Shown here in pieces: positions 1-8,934 of a stretch of DNA of 24,367 bases (within the stretch, counting starts at the first letter, position 1; each line of letters opens with the position of its first letter). The DNA is from Larix sibirica (Eukaryota > Streptophyta > Pinopsida > Pinales > Pinaceae). Below the pieces are notes generated by a model. It saw only the letters and a list, made by a program, of their open reading frames with translations, had not been told where the DNA came from and did no database searches. The stretch lies in contig NWUY0304087013.1 of the NCBI GenBank assembly GCA_004151065.3, positions 1 through 24,367 of the forward strand, in the 5' to 3' direction. The position numbers and the translations under genes were made by a program.

Positions 1-834
1 AAATATATGTTTTGAACATTTTCTTGTTTTATTTACAAGTCCCACTTGACAGTATTTATAACTTTGTCAAAAAGTCTAAATTTCTTAACGACTTTATTTT
101 AATTTGTTTAACCATATCTATACAAAATCATTAATAAATTTATTTAACTTCTTTGAAAAGAAATCAAGTAATACATATACTTCAATTACTTTCAAATAAT
201 TTAGACTTTTAATTTTTTTAGTAGATATCTACGTATCAAATGTGTTTCATGCTGCTCGCTCTATCTCATAAAATTTTAGCATATATCTAGGTAACATAAA
301 CATAAAGCTCCTAACTAACGTTACCTGCAAATAGTCTGAAAATGCTTCATTACCACGACTGGCTACGTAGAGGCCTGCAATAGGTTGTCATGACCACATA
401 GGCACCACTGGTGAAGATCCTCGGACCAGGTGAATCCACGTCTCAGAGCTAGAACTTATATAGGTTACATCATATATGAACAATTAGGTATTCCCATATC
501 ATAGATTAACCACTCTTATATATGGTTATATGGATTGTGCATCTGAGGCCATATCTAATATTGTAGGCCTAGTGCCCAGGTAGGGAGGGGAGTTTCCCGG
601 GTATGCGAGATCGTGATATAGTAGTAAGAAGTGTAGGAGGTATGACTACGTAGAAGTTTGCAGATTAAGTTTAATAGGTCTTAGGAACTGGCTGATGAAC
701 TAGGTAAGAAGCTGCGTGGCAATTACCACTTCTCTATGCGAAATATAGGATTTTAGGTCTGCTGGCTTTCACAAGACTACTAGCACTTGGATCGAGAACT
801 ATTCTCCATGGCCTTGGCACCCATTAAAACCATA
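1..834. other. unrecognised spacer
   Basis: The first 300 bases are strongly AT-rich; the remainder is of mixed composition. I see no open frame of useful length, no RNA gene and no recognisable family. A 14-bp word at 616-629 (atatagtagtaaga) recurs at 13899-13912, so a small part of this stretch belongs to a dispersed repeat. Confidence 0.5.
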
Positions 835-1210
835 CATGGAGAGCAGCTGTGTAGACCCGGTAACAGCAGAACCAGTAGCTAGTAGGGACTTTGTAAACGT
901 TTCTACGCCAACATCGTATATTAACCAAGTAGATATGCAAGTTATAGTGTCATGGAGAGCAGTAGCTCTGGATACTCGGTTTCCGCAGAGCTAGTTAGAG
1001 CAGCAACATCGTATATTAACACGTCTATATGCACATAGGTTAACACATATCTATTAGATTCTAGGAGCATTCAACAACCTATGCATGGAGAACTGTGGAG
1101 ACCCGGCGGCTGCTGCGGTTACAGCAGAGCCAACAGCTAGTAGATACCTTGGAAACGTATATATGGTGAGATCATATAGTAAGACCGGTATGAACACATC
1201 TCTATTCGAC
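835..1210. repeat. three diverged tandem copies of a ~120-bp unit
   Basis: Units begin with catggaga at 835, 951 and 1084, giving spacings of 116 and 133 bases. Copies 1 and 3 share an agacccgg word, an acagcaga word and a gctagtag word in the same order. Copies 1 and 2 share the 16-bp word aacatcgtatattaac at 910-925 and 1005-1020. Indels separate the copies, so the duplication is old. A short open frame over copy 3 (1085-1288) has no counterpart in the other copies and is probably chance. Confidence 0.6.
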
Positions 1211-1364
1211 GTCATATATCTACGTGGTGGATTGGGCCTTCCCGTATTGCATCAACTAACTCTAGATCTAGGTCTAGTGGTAGCCTAGTCCCAGGTCAAA
1301 TAGGAAAGTTGGGAAGAAGAGATAGGGTAGGGGTATATAAGTTATAGATGTATAATTATTCTTC

Positions 1365-1640
1365 ATATTTCCACAATAGAGAAATAGTATTCATTACCCC
1401 TGTAGTGTAATAACTAATAGTTTCCGTAAGCTCTACTTGCTTTAGTCCAAAACTACTTGCCTTAGAGTAAGTCCCATGGGCACCTTAAAATTAATCTATC
1501 TTAGTCCATGCATGAAGTTCATGTATACACTATACTATCTCCTTTCTTTCTTACATTACCCACCTGACAAGATGGATTTTTCAATCTAAGGTTCGGTCGG
1601 GGCAGGAGACACACAAATAAGTTTGGTTGGACAATGCCTA
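1365..1640 (+). repeat. left arm (outer part) of a diverged inverted duplication
   Basis: This segment matches the reverse complement of 6483-6785 by eye. Shared anchors in the same order are ccctgtagtgtaa, gtttc.gtaagct, cttagtccatgcat, tacactatacta, ttcggtcgg.gcagg and cacaaataagtttggttgg. Indels are frequent: the right arm has, for example, a tandem doubling of a gtagtgtaa word at about 6726-6743. No coding potential is evident. The inner part of the same arm is at 2827-3150. Confidence 0.75.
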
Positions 1641-2840
1641 GGAAAGGTATCCTTTCTTTCTTAACTTAAGGGCAGGCTCCGACAACTACCAATTCTCATA
1701 TGGTGTGGTGGAGAGCATTAGCCAATAAGAGTAATTGTCTCTTCTCAAGACAAGAGGTCTGCTGTGTTGTTGGGATGGGGGACTATACAGGTTGGGCCCA
1801 GGCCATATAATTTTGGCTTGGGGACTATACACTATTGGAAAACCTTCTCATTTGCTTGTCAGGCAAGAAGTTGAGTTGGTGGAACAACAGTGAAAAAACC
1901 TTCTTCTTATTTAACTGCCTTCGTCACGACCTCTTTATGGAGACACAACTTACCTTTACTAGTCTCGGCTTATTGCCATGAACTAAGTGCATGGTATTAA
2001 GGCTTTAACTCTATGGTATGGGAAGACCTTACTGCTTTCACTCCACAGCTAATAGTTCTGAGTGCATGTATGTGGAGGACTACAGCTACTCTACAGACTA
2101 AGGTACGATCTACATATGATACTTGCATATCTACGTTTCCACTTGGACTCGCATATCTACGTTTTTTAACACCATTGTTATTTTTACTCTGAATATGCAA
2201 TCTTAAAAGACCGGGAACTAAGGCTCTTTCTAAAGACTAAGAGAGTCCTAATTAAGGCTAATTGCCATGGACCTAAGGCACTAGATAGAACCATTTATTA
2301 TGTGCTAATATGTTATAATATGAGTGAATATTCAAACTCTTCTTCAATAAAGCTGGTAGTCCATCCATGCAGCTTCATGCTTGGACTAAGTAAATTGTTT
2401 CAGTGAATGGCTTATGTGAACACCTACCTCTAGTAGAATAAATCTCTACATCTCTATACAAGAATCTGGAACTATGTGGATGTTCAGTGAAAGAGCGGAA
2501 GCGATATCAACTCAAAAAAATACAATCTACTGAGTGGGAGGGATAATTTACTGGGTTGGATACTTGCTTGTCAACTGGGTGGGATTCCACACAAAAAGCG
2601 GAAGCGATTGAACACACAACAAATGAGCCGAAGAAGTGTGTTAGAGAGGAGCGGAAGATCCAGAGTTTAATTGGAACAAAAGAACTCGCCATCTCTACGT
2701 GATACTCGCATACATACTGAGCTTCATACGCGCAAAGGAAAGGTACTCTGGGAACGGGAATAGGGTATTCAATAAATTACTTTTATATAGTAAGGTACTA
2801 GGCAGCTATAATAGTCTCCATTCTTTGTTTGGTTGGACAA
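1621..2840. repeat. ~1.2-kb segment bounded by 14-bp direct repeats
   Basis: The 14-bp word gtttggttggacaa occurs at 1621-1634 and again at 2827-2840. The right arm of the inverted duplication carries only one equivalent of this word (about 6473-6492) and runs straight from the sequence left of it to the sequence right of it. The ~1.2 kb between the repeats is therefore either an insertion in this arm or a deletion from the other by recombination between the repeats. The segment holds no recognised gene. It contains two tandem GCATATCTACG words, three agcggaag words (about 2494, 2598 and 2650), and a doubled ggct.attgccatg word (about 1967 and 2258). Confidence 0.6.
2122..2164 (+). repeat. 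tandem pair of dispersed GCATATCTACGTTT words
   Basis: Two 17-bp words, ct(t/c)gcatatctacgttt, lie at 2122-2138 and 2148-2164 with a 26-base period. Related words occur at 2879-2895 on the same strand and at 6143-6158 on the opposite strand, with a weaker one at 8527-8543 on the opposite strand. Confidence 0.6.
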
Positions 2841-3150
2841 GATAAGATGACAACTTCTTATGCTATGGCAGGTCTAAACTCGCATATATACGTTTCACTT
2901 TCATTACGTCTCCAAATTTATATAAAAATATCAATGGGAGAGTGGTACAACCATTTCTATTTATTTGAAAAATCACGGTACAACAGAAATCTAATTTCAT
3001 TTCATTCCCCATTTTGGTCTAATAACAACTCGTTTTGATCGGGTCGGATGGGATATATCTCTCATTGGGGGACTTCTAAAAGTGGATTTTCTTCTTACTG
3101 AACCATGCCCCCGACCAAAGGAAGGAATGTGCTTTCGCAACCAAATCCAT
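2827..3150 (-). repeat. left arm (inner part) of the inverted duplication
   Basis: Read on the minus strand, 3145 down to 2827 lines up with 6279 up to 6492 on the plus strand. Anchors are tgcgaa.gcacattcct, ctttggtcggggg, aagaaaat.c.ctttta, a tccccnat word, and gaagttgtcat followed by ccaaccaaac. Relative to the right arm it lacks a 30-bp insertion (junction at 3121/3122) and has roughly 100 extra bases around 2863-2980, which include one of the dispersed GCATATATACG words. Confidence 0.7.
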
Positions 3151-3683
3151 ATTCGGATTAGGCGTGCTAACATAGGGTGGTTGACCGGAGTATTGGTACT
3201 GACGGGAAGCATTCCATAAGGATGATTGCCATATGGTGAAGGACCATTGTCTGGTGGCATCCCATAAGAATGTGTGCCAGATGTTTGCAGTTGGTAGCTG
3301 GGAGGATGGGATCTGGTAGTAAATGGGACGAAAGCACCGTTGGTGCCTCCCAGGGACACATTAGATACAGTAGGATTAGAGCCCCCAGCATTAGGTGGAC
3401 CGCGGGATCCTGACATTGGGTTATGTAAATTAGAAACCAATGAATGCACAGTTATAGGATCAGACCAACCGTCCAAATAGGAGTTAGGATTGGCCAGAAA
3501 ATGACTAGTAACAGTTGCAATTAATAGCTGGTCAATAGGCTGGATAACAAGAGGAAGATAGATCTCCTTGACAGTGACAGAATCTGCTTGTGAAAGGACG
3601 TGGTCTGAATCAGAATAATCAAATTCCTTTCCAACAGTACGTGTTTCATCTTCTGAATCACTGTGTGGATGATCGGGTGGGTT
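2997..3683 (-). CDS. Pro/Tyr/Gly-rich open frame, possibly a retroelement gag-like remnant
   Basis: The minus strand is open for 228 codons after a TGA at 3684-3686, but it has no ATG until well inside; the nearest alternative start is a TTG at 3476 (159 residues). The first ~70 residues are acidic and Ser/Asp-rich (HSDSEDE, DYSDSD). The middle is rich in Pro, Gly, Ser and Asn. Residues translated from about 3270-3190 carry SYGMPP, SPYGNHPYGMLP. Near 3190 the same style continues in another frame (QYQYSGQPPYVSTPNP), then FLWSGAW, before a stop, so a frameshift probably occurred there and the basic C-terminus of the open frame is spurious. Low-complexity Pro/Tyr/Gly-rich stretches occur in some plant LTR-retroelement gag proteins, but I recognise no zinc knuckle or other domain, so the function stays unknown. 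It overlaps the inverted-duplication arm. Confidence 0.4.
   Translation of the reverse strand, partial: NPPDHPHSDSEDETRTVGKEFDYSDSDHVLSQADSVTVKEIYLPLVIQPIDQLLIATVTSHFLANPNSYLDGWSDPITVHSLVSNLHNPMSGSRGPPNAGGSNPTVSNVSLGGTNGAFVPFTTRSHPPSYQLQTSGTHSYGMPPDNGPSPYGNHPYGMLPVSTNTPVNHPMLARLIRIWIWLRKHIPSFGRGHGSVRRKSTFRSPPMRDISHPTRSKRVVIRPKWGMK
3118..3125 (-). other. empty site of the 30-bp AAGG insertion
   Basis: The plus strand reads ccgaccaaagg directly followed by aaggaatg, with the junction at 3121/3122. The paralogous site at 6294-6342 has the same flanks with 30 extra bases between them. The empty site therefore carries two adjacent AAGG words where the filled copy has an AAGG word at each end of the insert. 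Confidence 0.75.
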
Positions 3684-3699
3684 TCAACATCGTCTCAAA

Positions 3700-5945
3700 G
3701 GGTAATAACAGTGATTAGTATAATGAAGCTGGTTTGATTCCAGTAAGCATGATTGAGATAGCATAGTTACAACCATTGAACAAGGATACATGGTGATCAA
3801 GCTATCATGAAGAATGCTGATATTGAGCTAGATCCTAGCTTTGTAATGACTAACCTTATTCGAGCTCTTATTACACTCAGCTAACACACTTGCTTTACTT
3901 CAAATAGTAATAAAACTATAGCTATTGCCATAAGTTGGCATGGATAAACAGTGATAAAAGTATCGTTTGTGATATAGCGTTATAACCATTAGTTCTATCA
4001 CACCATTTGTATTTACATAATAAATATGATTATCGAATATCATAGAGCATTCACTGAGCAGAGTTCCATGCTAGTTTACCTAACTATTTGGGTTATATAG
4101 GTAATGAAAGCAGTAATGAGACTAGGATAAGTACCCTATTTATAGGTAATCACATAAACAATGGGCTGTATTCATCTGTACGCTTTGATTGATCGTGTTT
4201 GTTCTGTTACCTTATTGTATTATCCATAATATATACTAATAGGATATATCTTATTGGTGTATATAATTAGTTATATGAGTGTTCAAGATTAAAGAATACT
4301 GGCCATATTAGGATAACTAAGCATATCCATAATCTATGTGAATCGTATGCTCTAAGCTTAGTGGTATTGCTTTATATACATTACCTGTACTTGATAGGTG
4401 GTCTTACATACTATGAAATCAATATGATACGCTACATAATGAGGTAATCAAGTCGTATCCATTGTGAAAAAGTAACGGTTTGGTCATTACAAGTGTTGAA
4501 ACTAGTGCAGATGAAACTGATCTCATTGGTTATCATTATACTTATATCTAATGTACTGGTATGGGTTTGACTCATAGTAAACTTGCTCGAATTAATATGG
4601 TGAAGCTAAAATGATACGGTGTCTTGTTTACTCTATTCAGCCCATTTTATTAGCTAGTTATAGTGTATAATGATCAAGTAAGCACATATATAATTACGAA
4701 CACTGTTCATAAACTTATGTAAAGTACTATCTCTACATTTAGATGATCTAATGCCCTTGTGAGTGTGCAGTCATGTTGCTATCTCTTATTTACCTATGTT
4801 ATAGGTTCAACAAGCTCGCCTTCAACTCAACAAATTGGCATATCTAGTAACCCAAGTTCCTTTGTTCCAGCTTTCATTGGATATGAATTATACCACCTTA
4901 GTTAATAAACAGAGTATCATGCTTATTCCCTAATATATAATGTGTTAAATACGAACAATGGTGTTCAATCATTCCATGGAATCACTTTCACCTTATCATT
5001 GCTTGTTTCCTTATGACCAATTTGTTTAATATATAGACTGTTTAGCTCACAAGTAAATATGGTAATTATAACCATTGCAATATGTAATCTGACCGGAATA
5101 GAACACCCTATAAAGCTCTCTTATATCAAATATACGTACAGTATTACTATCTATGAATCTAGTAATAAAACACAAGTCTTTTATACACATATGCCTTTGT
5201 CATTACTCTGTAATAGAGTAAGCTATCCCTAATTCAAGCCATATATAGCTCTTACATAGTAAGGATACATAAACTAAGCTGAATCTAATGACATATCCAT
5301 AATATATAATATTGCTAATAAGCTGGGATAAACATAGCTTAGAGATAAGCCAATGCCATTACTCTTTCATATCACATGATTACAACATGTACTTATCACA
5401 GAAGCTGATAGAGTATGTAACCTGTTATTATACTGAGCTTTCAATATAAGTCTTATTCCCGTTATATAAAACATAGTTACATTACTGGAACATAAGTAAC
5501 ACCTAGTTCAGCTTGATGCTTACTTACTAACATGATGTTCAATTCCCATAACTATGATAGCTTCTATACAATACAGGCAGTTATTCTAGTACAAGCCATT
5601 ACTCATTACGATTAAGCTTTTAAGGTAATGATACTAGTTAGCTTACTGCTTATAATGGTTACAAGAAGTGTGGTTACTACATCATCATAATAGTCAATGG
5701 TGATACTTCATGGTTCCAATGTATTCATAGTAATAGATAAGAGTAATGCCATAAGAGATCATGAGTAGTATCAATATTACAGCTCATATTTCTATAGAGC
5801 AATGGTTATTACTCTGTACAAGCTAGTAAGATAACAGAGTTACATGCCAGTAATATCACTAGCCTTTTTTGAATCATTACCCTGTAATCAATGAGAGTGA
5901 CTATGCTGATTCTAAGTGAATGCATTCTATTTGTAAACTTATTCC
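3700..5945. repeat. AT-rich block dense in GTAAT/ATTAC words
   Basis: About 2.2 kb of AT-rich sequence with no long open frame on either strand and no G or C runs. I counted about 30 occurrences of gtaat or attac, roughly three times what base composition would give. Words such as agct, tatccataatata and attac.ctgtaa also recur. No clear repeat period is visible. It could be a decayed tandem array, or the AT-rich interior of the surrounding inverted duplication. No gene, tRNA or rRNA is seen in it. Confidence 0.45.
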
Positions 5946-6278
5946 TTTTAGACTCAATCCCGTAAATGACGCGAAGGCGCTTGACTGATTCTATCTAACA
6001 TATTCCTTACCCGATAATCGTTCTTTATATATATATATATCTGTCCCATCCCACCCGGAACCAACACATATGGATTCAACGGGTTGGTTTATGCTGTTTA
6101 TTTAGGTAATGGGAGTAAGTATCACCTCAAATGGGAAAAGTGAAACGTAGATATGCGACACGTAGATAGAGATGCTAGTAGTAATAGTAGTGCAACTCTG
6201 AGTGAGTACCAATAAAGGAAGTGGGCCTTTGAATGAAGGGTGCAAGGGCATCTCGTTTATAAAAGAGAAACGTCTTAA
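5946..6278. other. unrecognised spacer with a short TA repeat
   Basis: Mixed-composition sequence containing a (TA)7 run at 6026-6040. An inverted copy of the dispersed GCATATCTACGTTT word lies at 6143-6158, followed by a cgtagatagagatg word that matches catctctacgtg at 2690-2701 in reverse. Short open frames overlap on both strands near 6102-6390 and encode nothing I recognise. Confidence 0.4.
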
Positions 6279-6785
6279 AATGGATGCGAAGCACATTCCT
6301 CCCTTGCCCTCCCTTCGGTCAAGCAAGTATACCTTTGGTCGGGGGAATTATTACGAAAAAAGAAAATACCTTTTATTATGTCCCCGATAGGTGGGTGTGT
6401 ATGGGTCATCCAATCCCCTAAAAAATAGGTTTCATTTATCAACAACCTCAATTAGATATGAAGTTGTCATATTGTCCACACACCAACCAAACTTATTTGT
6501 GCCTGCACCGACCGAATAACCTGAGGCCATTTATCAATCATCTATATTGTCTGGTGTGGTTAATGTCAGAAATAAAGTAGTATAGTGTACATAGTTCAAT
6601 GGAACTTATTAATGCATGGACTAAGAGAAGTAAATTAAGGTGCCATAGAACTTAACTCCAAGGGTAGTTGGACTAAGAAAAAAAAGAAGTAGTATAGCTT
6701 ACAGAAACAACTAAACTAGTAGTTATTACACTACTTACACTACAGGGAATATATACTATTCTATCTCTCTGGACCAACCTTTCGA
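6279..6785 (+). repeat. right arm of the inverted duplication
   Basis: This arm matches, in reverse complement and in monotonic order, 3150-3020, 2862-2827, 1630-1588 and 1570-1365. It is shorter than the left arm because it lacks the ~1.2-kb segment found there at 1635-2826. It carries the 30-bp AAGG insertion at 6302-6331. Divergence is substantial, with frequent indels, so the duplication is not recent. Confidence 0.75.
6302..6335 (-). mobile_element. AAGG-bounded short dispersed element, copy B
   Basis: On the minus strand the element starts AAGGTATACTTGCTTGACC and ends GAAGGGAGGGCAAGG, with AAGG at both ends (34 bp inclusive). Relative to the paralogous empty site at 3121/3122 the extra DNA is exactly 30 bp, ending with one AAGG. 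The core CTTGCTTGACC..AGGGAG.GCAAGG recurs at 8408-8437 and 20741-20770. Short AAGG-ended elements called Bpu are known from Cycas mitochondrial DNA. I cannot compare the sequences here, so membership of that family is inference. Confidence 0.65.
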
Positions 6786-7315
6786 ACAAACCATGGAGAT
6801 TCGGAAAGAAATAGGAATTTTCTCTATTTTACCATAATATAAATAAAGGTAAGGAATAGTAATTTCATGCCCATAATTTCCCCATATAAATAAAAAGATA
6901 TGGACAACTTATTCTTCGCTCATGCTCAACTGTGTAAGGTTCCCATTTCTATCTAATAAGAAGGGGTAAGTAAGTAGTACTGGCTTTACCAAGTACGAAG
7001 GGATGACTACAGTGAACTTATATAGTTATGCACTATATAATATAGGTTCATTGAAACTAGTGGGCACTCAAAACCACCTCCTGCCCATGGGTGTAGTGCT
7101 GTTGTTAAGGTCTGCTGTACTGTCTCTTCCAGATGCTTATGGTAGCTCTATTGCATATTTCTACTATGTTAGGCAAAGTGAAACGTATAAAAGCAATATC
7201 ATATATTTATTTATCTAGATATTGAAATTGGATCAAGGAGTAAACCCCACTGGATTAGTCCCATTGGCTTATTACCCTCCCCTCCCAATCTATAGCTTCT
7301 GACACTTACATTGAT
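6786..7315. other. unrecognised spacer
   Basis: AT-rich to about 7000, then mixed. A short frame at 7003-7218 encodes nothing recognisable. I see no RNA gene or repeat family apart from a gtgaaacgta word near 7179 that resembles the edge of the dispersed GCATATCTACGTTT repeat. Confidence 0.4.
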
Positions 7316-7341
7316 TGTAGGTCTGGCTGCAATGGCAAGGT
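7316..7341 (+). repeat. dispersed repeat, copy at 7.3 kb
   Basis: The word gtaggtctggctgc followed by aatggcaaggt is repeated at 13922-13946 with a single difference (ctatgg for caatgg). Flanking sequence does not obviously match. Confidence 0.6.
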
Positions 7342-8400
7342 CTCCAGGTGAGGTATCCAGACTAGGGAGGGGGTGGTCCCTGTCGCTAATTCTTATTCTA
7401 GTAGAACACACTACCTAGATTTATTAAGGCCATAATAGTTTAGGTTCTAGTGTATCTATAGGAGTATACCTCATTGGATTTGTTCCCTCTCCCTGTGGCA
7501 ACTGACTGGGAATGACCGGTGGGGATGGGCTATTGGTTCGCGGATTCTAGTTTCCCATGGGCACATTTACTATGATGGTCTCCCGGGGAAGGTGGTATAA
7601 GCTACCAGCAGGGGTATCGGGCACTACTGACTTGTTGCTTATGGATGCTATGTATGTTGAATCCTCCTCACACAATATGACTTGGGGACTACTACTGCCC
7701 CAAACTGGAAGACGTACCTACCTTGGCTCCTTACCCTTACTCCCAGGGTGAAAGTGCAAGAAAGAAGCAATCCAACCAACTTCTCATATCTCCTGATGTC
7801 TGCAGTCTCCAAATAAGTTTCCATTTGTTGGAAACTTGGTGAGGATTTTCTACTTCCTCTTGGCTAGCCCCGGTAAATGCCTCCTTAAGCTGTGTAGTAG
7901 TTCATGCAATGGTAGGGTAAGAAAGAGCCTTAGTCTGCAACCGGGCACGTGGGAAAGAGAACAGGTAACGCAAATGGAATCACTATCACCTCATTCCTGG
8001 GATGGGGAATTGATAAAAGCATTTATAACAACTCCTATCCTGCCTGTGGTAAACATTTCTCTGTTCTGTTGGACCTACCTGGTCATAGTAGGGGTTGTTA
8101 TTGAGGGAATGGGTGCTTAGGATCACCTACCTATTTCAATTGGAAAAGTTCAACTATTTCCGAGGTACGAGGGAATACACCGAAGGGTCCGTCTATATGC
8201 AAGTTTGGCTAAGCCTCAATCTTCGACATCCTGCCACTATGGAAACCTCTAGAAATTGCCATGAGAATACAGAATAAAATGAAATTTGCTACCCCGATGA
8301 TTGGGGGGGGGGAACTCCTAGACCCCTCACAAAGCTGTTGTGACTAAGGAGAGACATCAAATGGGAAAGGTTTTGAACCAATTATCTAAACTTCTTGCCT
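7342..8400. other. unrecognised mixed sequence
   Basis: GC content is higher than in the neighbouring AT-rich blocks. An open frame of 94 codons from a TTG at 7836 to 8120 encodes no family I recognise, and its neighbours are equally anonymous. There is a run of ten G at 8303-8312. A 13-bp word, gggcacgtgggaa, occurs at 7943-7955 and again at 8635-8647. Confidence 0.35.
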
Positions 8401-8407
8401 GGTGGGA

Positions 8408-8437
8408 AAGGCTTGCTTGACCAAAGGGAGGGCAAGG
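8408..8437 (+). mobile_element. AAGG-bounded short dispersed element, copy A
   Basis: Thirty bases begin with AAGGCTTGCTTGACC and end with AAAGGGAGGGCAAGG. The core matches copy B (6302-6335, opposite strand) and copy C (20741-20770). It lies in unrecognised sequence, and no empty counterpart is seen in this window. Confidence 0.6.
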
Positions 8438-8823
8438 GATTCTATTGCCAAATCTCAAGATTGTGTCTGGATGGTGGCGGCTCCAAGGTATTCAGTAACC
8501 AACATAGCAGGTATTCAAAAATAACACGTATATATTATGCGAGTATGGCTATATGGCAAGGATCAAGGCGCTAAACAAAGCAAATGAAATCCTGCCTGCT
8601 GTCATCCTTACTAACCTCACTCACTAAACTTCCTGGGCACGTGGGAACCTGAATAGTATAGTCCCTTCTCCCTTAGGTCTGGTCTAATGGATTAACAGGG
8701 GGGATCTTGCCAATGCCGCCATTGCCATTGCTAAGAAGGCCAATAAACATCATCGACATCGAACTTTACATCCATAACCACAGAGACAGGCCTATATAGA
8801 GAGCCCTATAGTTCAAGCCCTAG
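8438..8823. other. unrecognised spacer upstream of the copia fragment
   Basis: I recognise nothing coding. The 17-bp word cataaccacagagacag at 8773-8789 is repeated exactly at 12603-12619. A cgtatatattatgcgag word at 8527-8543 resembles the dispersed GCATATCTACG repeat in reverse. Confidence 0.4.
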
Positions 8824-8851
8824 AGACTGCCTGAAGCTGCAAGGCAAGGAA

Positions 8852-8878
8852 GACAAGGAGGACAAGGAGGACAAGGAG
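8852..8878 (+). repeat. 9-bp tandem repeat (gacaaggag)x3
   Basis: Three perfect copies of a 9-bp unit, preceded by a degenerate ggcaaggaa. In the frame of the copia fragment this encodes repeated Gly-Gly-Gln. It lies in the variable linker between integrase and reverse transcriptase, where such expansions are tolerated. Confidence 0.75.
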
Positions 8879-8934
8879 GACAAAAAGTACACAGTTCTTC
8901 CTCCAGTCATAACTCAGATCCAACAATAGCTTCT

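Noticed and set aside
1085-1288. 67-codon plus-strand frame in the third tandem copy
   Set aside because: The reading frame is not conserved in the two sibling copies, so it is unlikely to be coding.
3726-3742. tRNA-like T-arm (gctggtttgattccagt)
   Set aside because: The stem-loop is convincing on its own, but no matching acceptor strand, D-arm or anticodon arm is found 55-70 bases upstream.
8852-8878. Regular repeats as a CRISPR array
   Set aside because: The units are 9 bp and directly adjacent with no spacers; it is a simple minisatellite.
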